From Hamadaea tsunoensis DSM 44101 (GTDB taxonomy: Bacteria > Actinomycetota > Actinomycetes > Mycobacteriales > Micromonosporaceae): 64,000 nt of DNA. The notes below the pieces were generated by a model, which did no database searches, was not told where the DNA came from, and saw nothing but the letters and a program-made list of their open reading frames with translations. The stretch is from contig NZ_AUAX01000008.1 of NCBI RefSeq assembly GCF_000428945.1, forward strand, positions 248,001 to 312,000, in the 5' to 3' direction. A program made the position numbers and the translations under genes. Below, in pieces: positions 18,285 to 25,068 of the stretch (its first letter is position 1; the number at the start of each line of letters is the position of its first letter).

Positions 18285-18862
18285 TCGATCACGTGCAGGG
18301 GTATCTCCTTCGCCAGCCGGTCCAGCACCGCGGACGCGTCGCCGTCGGCCGCCGCGTACTCGCCGGCGGTCAGGGCGACGATCTGGATGAAGGTCAACGG
18401 CCCGGCCGGACCCTCGACCGTGGCCAGCTCGGCGTCCTCGACGAAGGCCAGGGTGGACAGCTCGGTCGGCCCCGGCCCGAGGGTCAGCACGCCCGGCCGC
18501 AGCGTCTGCCCCGGCTCGAACCGCTGCCCCGTCCCCACCACGTACGCCGACAGCTGTTGCACCAGCAGCACCGCCCAGGCCGGCGGCTCGACCGCGTCGG
18601 GCCGGCGTACCGCCCGGAGGGTGAACTCGAAGTTGCGGCCGGTCCCGGCACCGTAGAGATCGGACATCCCGTAGCTGACGAGGTGCCAGTGCGGCACGGG
18701 CTCGTCGCGGACGAAGATGCTGATGCCGTCGAGCGTCTCGGTGCCGCCGAGATAGCTCGGCAGCTCCGGAGCGACGTGCAGGGGTACGGCGTCGCCGTAG
18801 AGGGCGTCGAGGGCGGCGTCGATGGCGTCCCAGCCGGCGGTCGATCCGTTCTCGCCGATCAT
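18260..18862 (-). CDS. Suppressor-of-fused (SUFU) domain protein
   Basis: Protein of 200 aa, almost entirely a bacterial SUFU domain: GGTETLDGISIFVRDEPVPH, HWHLVSYGMSDLYG and GRNFEFTLRAVR are family marks. In bacteria such domains occur as immunity proteins in polymorphic-toxin loci and as stand-alone proteins; no toxin gene is adjacent. No signal or membrane segment is seen, so it is cytoplasmic. ATG 18862 is preferred over a GTG two codons upstream because TACCGT lies 6 nt before it. Confidence 0.8.
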   Translation of the reverse strand: MIGENGSTAGWDAIDAALDALYGDAVPLHVAPELPSYLGGTETLDGISIFVRDEPVPHWHLVSYGMSDLYGAGTGRNFEFTLRAVRRPDAVEPPAWAVLLVQQLSAYVVGTGQRFEPGQTLRPGVLTLGPGPTELSTLAFVEDAELATVEGPAGPLTFIQIVALTAGEYAAADGDASAVLDRLAKEIPLHVIDPARGSLL

Positions 18863-18868
18863 GACCAC

Positions 18869-18874
18869 ACGGTA
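18869..18874 (-). promoter_or_regulatory. Leaderless -10 box of the SUFU gene
   Basis: TACCGT on the minus strand, 6 nt before ATG 18862. Confidence 0.4.
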
Positions 18875-19060
18875 CGCCCATCGATCCCAGGCCGTCCCTA
18901 CTCGGTATCGATGTTCTCGATCCTTGGCCTGGCACCGCGGTCAGCCAGTGCGCCGGGATCCAGGCGGCGTCCGGCAAGGCTTGACCTTCCCCCGCCATAC
19001 GGACGTATGCGGGAGAAGATCAAACGCCGCCGGTCGCCGTCTGGGCCCGGCGCACGGTCA

Positions 19061-19795
19061 CTAACAAGTACCGTTGCAGGCCATGACCTTGAGGCGGTCC
19101 AGGGTGCCGTTCCAGACGTCCTGGTCGCCCGGGAACGTGCCGGAGTCGGCCCACTGCCAGAACGAGTACACCGAGTACCCGGTCGGGAGCGTGCCCACCG
19201 AGCTGGAGTAGCGGGCGATCCACAGCGGAACGTTCGCCGACCAGGCGTTGTACGCGCCGATGCAGGAGTTCCACCAGTTCGTCGTGGTGTAGATGACCGG
19301 GTACCTCGTCGTCCGGGCGTGGTACTCGTTCACGAACGAGGTGATCCAGCTGCGCATCGACGCCTGCGAGAGGCCGTAACACGTTGCGCCGTACGGGTTG
19401 TACTCGATGTCCAGCGCGCCGGGCAGCGTCTTGCCGTCCTTGGACCAGCCGCCGCCGTGGTTCACGAAGTAGTCGGCCTGCGTAGCGCCGGAGGTGGTGT
19501 CGGGCCGCGCGAAGTGGTACGAGCCGCGGATCATCCCGACGTTGTAGGAGCCGTTGTACTGCTGGGTGAAGTAGGCGTTGGTGTAGTAGGTGCCCTCGGT
19601 CGCCTTGATGTACGCGAACCGGGCTCCGTTGTTCCAGGCCGCCGTCCAGTTGACGTTGCCCTGGTAGCTGGACACGTCCATGCCCTGTACGCCGGCGGGC
19701 GCGGCCGTAGAGGCGGTGCCGGTGAACGTGACGGCGGCGATGACCGCCAGGGCGACGGGGGTGACGCGGGACAGGAGTTTCCGGGGTGTGGGCAT
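19061..19795 (-). CDS. Secreted GH25 lysozyme
   Basis: Muramidase that would cleave the beta-1,4 bond between MurNAc and GlcNAc outside the cell. At 244 aa it has a signal peptide (MPTPRKLLSRVTPVALAVIA, cleavage likely after AAPA near 34) and one GH25 domain: GMDVSSYQG with Asp40, then the catalytic DxE in GALDIEYNP (Asp129, Glu131), and SFWQWADSGTFPGD near the end. There is no wall-binding module. GGAGGAGG lies 5 nt before ATG 19795, so the start is clear. Upstream is the repeat-rich stretch 19796-20551. Confidence 0.92.
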   Translation of the reverse strand: MPTPRKLLSRVTPVALAVIAAVTFTGTASTAAPAGVQGMDVSSYQGNVNWTAAWNNGARFAYIKATEGTYYTNAYFTQQYNGSYNVGMIRGSYHFARPDTTSGATQADYFVNHGGGWSKDGKTLPGALDIEYNPYGATCYGLSQASMRSWITSFVNEYHARTTRYPVIYTTTNWWNSCIGAYNAWSANVPLWIARYSSSVGTLPTGYSVYSFWQWADSGTFPGDQDVWNGTLDRLKVMACNGTC

Positions 19796-19943
19796 CTGTC
19801 CTCCTCCAAGAGGCTGTGAAACTCTTTCGAGATTGGAGCAGACGCCGGTACAGATTTTCAAGAGGAGATCGGCATTTCTCGACATTTTCATGTGCCGATT
19901 TACCGTTTGCGCCGATCTCCAAGATCCAGCCTTGCGGAGCAGT

Positions 19944-20048
19944 GGCGCTGTTCGACTTGGCCCGCTTCGAATGTGTCTCGACTGTCCGATACGGGGTTTG
20001 GGCGGCCCGGCTCGTCGGTGATCGTTCGCGGTGGGATGTAGTTTTCGG
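19944..20048 (+). repeat. Repeat module B, single copy
   Basis: Matches 7757-7860 over its whole length: ggcgctgttcgacttggc (vs ggcactgttcggcttggc), cgactgtccgata, and cggtgatcgttcgcggtg then ggatgtagttttcgg in both. Confidence 0.8.
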
Positions 20049-20181
20049 GTCCGCCCGCTTGATCCATTGCGGCCGGGATCGGCCGCCTCCTGTGATGCGG
20101 GAACGATTTTCCACCAGATGAACCACGGCCACCGATTTCTTGATCGTTTGCGGCCGAGGTGTAAATCCGGCCCGATCTGCA

Positions 20182-20286
20182 TGATCGTTTACGGGTCAGG
20201 TGTAGCCAGCGGCGGTCAGCGTGCTCCGCAACCGTAGTCGATCATGCAACCGGCGGCCGTATTCACACCTCAGCCGTAAACGATCA
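20182..20286. repeat. Large inverted repeat related to module B
   Basis: TGATCGTTTACGG (20182-20194) and CCGTAAACGATCA (20274-20286) are perfect 13-bp arms, and pairing continues inward with interruptions (caggtgt with acacctc). A third related unit begins tgatcgtttgcgg at 20141. Confidence 0.8.
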
Positions 20287-20480
20287 CCCCACCGGCCACC
20301 ACCGAGCGCCCATATCGAACAGTCGGGACAATGCCCAACGCGCCCGTGTGCCCCTGATCTTCGAGGCGGGCGGCGATCTTGCGCGAATGCTCGGGCATTT
20401 CGGGTAGTCCGGACGAAATTCGAGACATTCGCGCAAGATCGTCGGGCACTCCTGCGTACAAGTCGGACAGTCGCGACAAA
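20261..20480 (-). repeat. Composite repeat B-A-B, copy 2 (inverted)
   Basis: Read on the minus strand: tttgtcgcgactgtccgac (20480-20462), palindrome A (20445-20371), then a full B unit (20332-20261) with ttgtcccgactgttcgata and ggtgatcgtttacgg. This is the order at 7627-7860, in opposite orientation and 12 kb away. Confidence 0.8.
20371..20445. repeat. Palindromic repeat A, copy 3
   Basis: Arms GATCTTGCGCGAATG (20375-20389) and CATTCGCGCAAGATC (20426-20440) pair perfectly. The loop gcatttcgggtagtccgga matches copy 2 at all but one base. Confidence 0.85.
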
Positions 20481-20551
20481 GGCAAGTGGGTGAAGGAGGT
20501 TCAAGAGGGTGAAGGGGGTCAAGGTATGAAAAGCCCTTGAATGAATTTCGG

Positions 20552-20677
20552 CTAGTTCTTCTTGCCGAGGATGAACCGGATCGCGACGATCACCACCGCG
20601 ATGCCGATCGCGAGCCCCACGACCCTGAGAAAACCGGACTCGCTGGACGCCTTCGAAAGCGTCTGAGCGATCACCAT
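20552..20677 (-). CDS. 41-aa single-span membrane protein
   Basis: A small gene reading MVIAQTLSKASSESGFLRVV then a hydrophobic segment LAIGIAVVIVAIRFILGKKN. AAAGGGGAG lies 5-6 nt before ATG 20677, an excellent ribosome-binding site, and the single membrane helix with a basic C-terminal end is typical of real small membrane proteins. It is divergent from the hemerythrin gene with 88 bp between starts. Function unknown. Confidence 0.75.
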   Translation of the reverse strand: MVIAQTLSKASSESGFLRVVGLAIGIAVVIVAIRFILGKKN

Positions 20678-20765
20678 CACGTCTCCCCTTTCGTGGCACC
20701 AGGTTTCGCCCGAGAGCGCCGCGGGCAGTTGGACGATAACCGACGGGGCGAGCGGAGGAGGAGTC

Positions 20766-21374
20766 GTGAGCGTGACCGATGCGAAGGATTGGGACACCGG
20801 CGAGTGGGGCGGCCGCGGGGTGGCCGACATCCTGGCCGACGAGCATGAGCGCATCGATCGGCTGCTGTCCGACGTCGTCGCGATGGACGCGGCGAAGCAG
20901 GGGCGGCGGGACGTGGCGGACGCGTTCATCTCGTCGCTGACGCGGCACCTTTCGGCCGAGGAGCAGGATCTGCTGCCGGCGACCCGCAAGGCGGCGCCGG
21001 ATCTGGAGTCGACGATCGACGCGGAGCTGGCCGCCGACGTGGAGCTGCTGCACACGCTGGCCGCCCTGCACAAGGCGGACGCGACGAGCGAGGAGTTCGA
21101 CGCGCTGCTGGCCCGTACGCAGTTGCAGGTCCGCCGGCACATCTCGGCCGCGCACGAGGACATCCATCCGGAGGTGCGGCGCCGGATGACGCGCGAGGAG
21201 CAGGTGCGGCTGGGCAACCGGGTGGACATCTTCGCCGAGGCGGCGCCGACGCGGCCGCACCCGAAGACGCCGATGACCCCGCCGCTGAACAAGATCGTCG
21301 ATCCGGCCATGGGTGCGGTGGACAAGATCCGCGATGTGCTGTCGGGCCGGAAGACCCGGCCGCAGGATCTCTGA
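20766..21374 (+). CDS. Hemerythrin-domain protein
   Basis: Protein of 202 aa with an HHE cation-binding bundle: ADEHERIDRLL, the ligand helix SLTRHLSAEEQDLLPATR, and QVRRHISAAHEDIHPEVRRR near residue 135. A di-iron centre would sense or store oxygen or NO; the role here is not known. The last 55 residues (APTRPHPKTPMTPPLNKIVD and on) are an unusual Pro-rich tail. GTG 20766 follows GAGGAGGAG by 4-5 nt. It lies between two genes for tiny membrane proteins on the other strand. Confidence 0.85.
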   Translation: MSVTDAKDWDTGEWGGRGVADILADEHERIDRLLSDVVAMDAAKQGRRDVADAFISSLTRHLSAEEQDLLPATRKAAPDLESTIDAELAADVELLHTLAALHKADATSEEFDALLARTQLQVRRHISAAHEDIHPEVRRRMTREEQVRLGNRVDIFAEAAPTRPHPKTPMTPPLNKIVDPAMGAVDKIRDVLSGRKTRPQDL

Positions 21375-21401
21375 TCGGTTCCCACTCTGATCGGTTCCCA
21401 C

Positions 21402-21436
21402 AAGGAAGCCCCGGGCGATCCGCCCGGGGCTTCCTT
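21402..21436 (+). terminator. Strong terminator of the hemerythrin gene
   Basis: Perfect 16-bp arms AAGGAAGCCCCGGGCG (21402-21417) and CGCCCGGGGCTTCCTT (21421-21436) with a 3-nt loop, ending in TTCCTT, 27 bp beyond the stop. It can also serve the convergent small gene at 21464. Confidence 0.9.
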
Positions 21437-21463
21437 CATGTGCGGCAGGGCACTGCGCGAAGA

Positions 21464-21640
21464 TCAGCGCCGCCGGCCCCGCCAGTTGCCACCGACGCCC
21501 CAGCCGGACAGCTGCAGCGCGACGAACAGCAGGCCGGCCGTCGTCATGGTCGTGGCGTTGATGTATTTGTTGCTGTCCACCGGGAGCAACTCGATGAGCA
21601 GTGCGATCAGAAACAGAACCGCGGCGATTTTGGCGAACAT
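21464..21640 (-). CDS. 58-aa membrane protein
   Basis: A small gene reading MFAKIAAVLFLIALLIELLP, a polar turn VDSNKYINATTM, a second hydrophobic stretch TTAGLLFVALQLSGWG and a basic end GGNWRGRRR. AAGGGGAGG lies about 7 nt before ATG 21640. Two short membrane segments are likely. Divergent from the acylase gene. Function unknown; its placement beside hemerythrin may or may not be meaningful. Confidence 0.75.
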   Translation of the reverse strand: MFAKIAAVLFLIALLIELLPVDSNKYINATTMTTAGLLFVALQLSGWGVGGNWRGRRR

Positions 21641-21669
21641 CTATATTCCTCCCCTTCACATCGAGCGTC

Positions 21670-21687
21670 CCGGACGTTACTGTCCGG
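21670..21687. promoter_or_regulatory. Putative operator between the 58-aa gene and the acylase
   Basis: CCGGAC gttact GTCCGG, a perfect 6-bp inverted repeat in the 98-bp divergent intergenic region. Confidence 0.3.
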
Positions 21688-21738
21688 TAAACGCGAAATA
21701 TGTTCGCGCCCACGCTTCGTCGTGAAGGGACACTGCCC

Positions 21739-24700
21739 ATGTCCAACTCGTCGCAAACCCCGGCGCCGTCCCGTGGGCGGTGGTTGCGCGCCGGGGTCGC
21801 CCTCGTCCTCGCCGCCGCGTCGGTGACGTTCCTCGACGCCGCCCCGGCGGCGGCCGCGAGCGCGTACCTGACGGGCACCGACTACTGCCTCGACCAGTGC
21901 AACGACATCCTGCCGCCCGGCGAGAACGGCAACGCCACCCTCGCCGGCATCCTCGCCCATCAGACGCTCGGCACCCGGCCCGCGCACTCGGCCGACCAGC
22001 TCGGCAAGTACGCGAATCTGCTCAACGCGTACACCGGACTGAACGACGAGCAGATCGGGCAGTTCTACAACGACTCGGCGTTCGGCGTACCGGCGTCGCA
22101 GGTGGAGAGCACGACTTCGCCGCGGTCGGACGTGAGCATCGTGCGGGACAAGGCGACCGGCTCCCCGCACGTCTACGGCACCACCCGCTCGGGCACCATG
22201 TTCGGGGCCGGGTACGCCGGCGCCCAGGACCGCCTGTTCCTCATGGACCTGATGCGGCACGTCGGCCGGGGCAGCCTGACCGGCTTCGCGGGCGGGTCGC
22301 CCGGCAACCAGTCGCTGGAGCAGAGCGTCTGGCGCAACTCCCCCTACACCGAGGCGGACCTCCAGGCCCAGGTCGACTACCTGCACGGCCAGGGTACGCG
22401 CGGCGCCCAGCTCTACGACGACATCGTGGCCTACATCGCGGGCATCAACGCGTACATCGACCACTGCATGTCGCAGTCGCCGATCGACTGCCCCGGCGAG
22501 TACGTGCTGACCGGGCACCTCGACGCGATCACGGGCGCGGGCGGGCCGGTGCACTTCTCGCCGACCGACCTCGTCGCGATCTCGGGTGTCGTCGGCGGCC
22601 TGTTCGGCGGCGGTGGCGGCGGCGAGATGGCCTCCGCCCTGGTACGCGTCGAGGCCGAGGCGAAGTACGGCGTGGCCGTCGGCGACCAGGTGTGGCAGGC
22701 GTTCCGGGAGCAGAACGACCCGGAGACCGTGTTGACCCTCCACAACGGACAGAGCTTCCCGTACGGCCAGTCACCCGCCAGCCCGACCGGCGTGGTGCTG
22801 CCCGACCGGGGCACGACCAACGGCGTACCGGTGGTGTACAACGCGACCGGCTCGGCGGGGACGAGCGCGGCGGCCATCGCCCCGGCCACCAAGCAGAAGG
22901 GCATGTCCAACGCGGTCGTCGTGTCCGGCGCGCTGACGCAGTCCGGCAACCCGATCGCCGTCTTCGGCCCGCAGACCGGCTACTTCTCGCCGCAGCTGCT
23001 GATGCTGGAGGAGCTGCAGGGCCCGGGGATCAGCTCGCGCGGTGCCGCCTTCGCCGGCGTCAACCTCTACGTGCAGCTCGGCCGCGGCCAGGACTACGCG
23101 TGGAGCGCCACGTCGGCCGGCCAGGACATCACCGACACGTACGCCGTCCAGCTCTGCGAGACCAACGGGAGCGCCGCCACGGTCAACTCGCTCGCGTACC
23201 TGTATCACGGCACGTGCACGGCGATGGACAAGTTGCAGGTGAACAACAGCTGGACGCCGACCACGGCCGACTCGACCCCGGCCGGCTCGTACTCGCTGAT
23301 CACCTATCGCACCAACTACGGGCTGGTCACCCACCGGGGGCTCGTGGGCGGCGTACCGACGGCGTTCACGTCGCTGCGCTCGACCTACCGGCACGAGGCG
23401 GACTCCGCCATCGGGTTCCAGATGTTCAACGACCCGGCCCAGATGGGCGACGCCGCGGCGTTCATGAACTCGGCGAGCAACGTCGGGTACGCGTTCAACT
23501 GGTTCTACGTCAACAACACGCAGGCGGCGTACTTCAACTCGGGCGCCAACCCGGTACGCCCCGCGGGCGCCGACCCGAACCTCCCGCAGCGCGGTGACGC
23601 GGCGCACGAGTGGACGGGCTGGAACCCGGCCAACAACACGGCGACGTACACCGCGGCGAGCGCCCACCCGCAGGCGGTGAACCAGGACTTCTTCGTCAGC
23701 TGGAACAACAAGCAGGCGGCCGACTTCAGCGCGGCCGACGGCAACTTCAGCTTCGGCCCGGTGCAGCGCGTCGACATGCTCGACTCGGGTGTGCGGGCGG
23801 CGACGGCCGGCGGCCACAAGGTCTCCCGCGCCGACGTCGTGAAGGTCATGGAGAACGCGGCCAACACCGACCTGCGGGCGACCGAGACCCTCGCCCTGAT
23901 GCTGTCGGTCATCAACAGCCAGCCGGTCACCGACCCGACCCAGGCGTCCGTCGTCGGTGGACTCCAGACGTGGCTCAGTTCCGGCGGCCACCGGATCGAG
24001 ACGTCCTCGGGCAGCCACACCTACGCGTACGCGGACACGATCCGCACGTTCGACGCGTGGTGGCCGCTGCTGGTGTCCGGCGAGTTCAAGAGCGCGCTCG
24101 GCGACTCGCTGTACAACTCGCTCGTCGGGGCCATGCAGATCAACGAGTCCCCGTCCGGCGGCCAGCAGGACGCGGCCGGCAGCGGCGGGTCGCTCAACGA
24201 CACGCAGGGCCACAAGGGCTCGTCGTTCCAGCACGGCTGGTGGGGCTACGTCAGCAAGGACCTGCGCAAGGTGCTCGGCCAGCCGGTGAGCAACCCGCTC
24301 GCCTCGACCTACTGCGGCGGCGGCAGCCTCGCCTCCTGCCGGTCGATGCTGCTGTCCACGCTCAGCACCGCGTACGCGACCCCGGCGGCGACCACCTATC
24401 CGGCCGACAGCCACTGCTCGGCCGGTGACCAGTGGTGTGCCGACAGCGTCATCCAGTCCCCGCTCGGCGGCATCACCGACGACATCATCGGCTGGCAGAA
24501 CCGGCCGACCTACCAGCAGGTCGTGTCGTTCCCGGCGCACCGCGGCGACAACCTCGCCAACCTGGCCAACGGCAAGACCGCCACGGCGTCGAGCGTGCAG
24601 TTCCTGACGAGCAACACCGCGAACAAGGCCGTCGACGCGAGCGACTCCAGCCGCTGGAGCAGCTCCTACTCCGACAGCAACTGGCTCAAGGTGGACCTCG

Positions 24701-24945
24701 GCTCGGCGCAGAGCTTCTCGCGCGTACTGCTGCACTGGGAGTCGGCGTACGGGAAGGCGTACCGGATCGACGTGTCGAACGACAACAGCACGTGGACCAC
24801 GGTGTGGTCGACCTCGGTCGGTGACGGCGGGCTCGACGTGGACACCTTCGCCCCGGTCACCGCGCGGTACGTCCGCATGCAGGGCGTGACGCGCGGCACG
24901 TCCTACGGCTACTCCCTCTACGAGCTGGAGGTCTACACGAAGTAG
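21739..24945 (+). CDS. Secreted penicillin acylase family amidohydrolase with discoidin domain
   Basis: Ntn-hydrolase precursor of 1068 aa. A signal peptide covers about residues 1-39 (hydrophobic core AGVALVLAAASVTFL, then AAPAAAASA). The alpha-subunit region is followed by the linker and the likely nucleophile Ser390 in KGMSNAVVVSG, where autoproteolysis would free the beta subunit; the block RGQDYAWSATSAGQDI is also typical. The last 130 residues are an F5/8 type C (discoidin, CBM32-like) domain, NGKTATASSVQFL to YSLYELEVYTK. Members hydrolyse beta-lactam side chains, N-acyl-homoserine lactones or lipopeptide acyl chains; the substrate here is not evident. AAGGGA lies 9 nt before ATG 21739. 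Confidence 0.9.
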   Translation: MSNSSQTPAPSRGRWLRAGVALVLAAASVTFLDAAPAAAASAYLTGTDYCLDQCNDILPPGENGNATLAGILAHQTLGTRPAHSADQLGKYANLLNAYTGLNDEQIGQFYNDSAFGVPASQVESTTSPRSDVSIVRDKATGSPHVYGTTRSGTMFGAGYAGAQDRLFLMDLMRHVGRGSLTGFAGGSPGNQSLEQSVWRNSPYTEADLQAQVDYLHGQGTRGAQLYDDIVAYIAGINAYIDHCMSQSPIDCPGEYVLTGHLDAITGAGGPVHFSPTDLVAISGVVGGLFGGGGGGEMASALVRVEAEAKYGVAVGDQVWQAFREQNDPETVLTLHNGQSFPYGQSPASPTGVVLPDRGTTNGVPVVYNATGSAGTSAAAIAPATKQKGMSNAVVVSGALTQSGNPIAVFGPQTGYFSPQLLMLEELQGPGISSRGAAFAGVNLYVQLGRGQDYAWSATSAGQDITDTYAVQLCETNGSAATVNSLAYLYHGTCTAMDKLQVNNSWTPTTADSTPAGSYSLITYRTNYGLVTHRGLVGGVPTAFTSLRSTYRHEADSAIGFQMFNDPAQMGDAAAFMNSASNVGYAFNWFYVNNTQAAYFNSGANPVRPAGADPNLPQRGDAAHEWTGWNPANNTATYTAASAHPQAVNQDFFVSWNNKQAADFSAADGNFSFGPVQRVDMLDSGVRAATAGGHKVSRADVVKVMENAANTDLRATETLALMLSVINSQPVTDPTQASVVGGLQTWLSSGGHRIETSSGSHTYAYADTIRTFDAWWPLLVSGEFKSALGDSLYNSLVGAMQINESPSGGQQDAAGSGGSLNDTQGHKGSSFQHGWWGYVSKDLRKVLGQPVSNPLASTYCGGGSLASCRSMLLSTLSTAYATPAATTYPADSHCSAGDQWCADSVIQSPLGGITDDIIGWQNRPTYQQVVSFPAHRGDNLANLANGKTATASSVQFLTSNTANKAVDASDSSRWSSSYSDSNWLKVDLGSAQSFSRVLLHWESAYGKAYRIDVSNDNSTWTTVWSTSVGDGGLDVDTFAPVTARYVRMQGVTRGTSYGYSLYELEVYTK

Positions 24946-24974
24946 CCCTCCGCGCTCCTGTTCCGCGGTCTCTG

Positions 24975-25053
24975 AAGATCCCGTTTGGATCAGGGAAATC
25001 ACCCGAATCTTGGGCCAAGATTACGGTGAAATCCCTGATCCAAGCGGGATCTT
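24975..25053. repeat. Nested 79-bp hairpin repeat E, copy 1
   Basis: Outer arms of 21 bp (24975-24995 and 25033-25053, one G-T pair) enclose a separate perfect palindrome AATCTTGG-G-CCAAGATT (25006-25022). It lies 30 bp beyond the acylase stop and 16 bp beyond the stop of the convergent M23-like gene. Identical to copy 2 (40008-40086) at 74 of 79 positions. Confidence 0.9.
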
Positions 25054-25068
25054 GGGGTTTACGGGCGG

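Larger units (their letters stand above)
19796..20551. other. 756-bp non-coding stretch made of palindromic repeats
   Basis: No credible gene. It holds module B at 19944-20048, a unit beginning tgatcgtttgcggccgaggt at 20141, a 105-bp inverted repeat at 20182-20286, palindrome A copy 3 at 20371-20445 and the inverted composite at 20261-20480. A purine-rich direct repeat (gtgaaggaggttcaagagg then gtgaagggggtcaagg) and a small hairpin TCAAGG/CCTTGA (20519-20540) lie next to the 41-aa gene. Confidence 0.8.
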
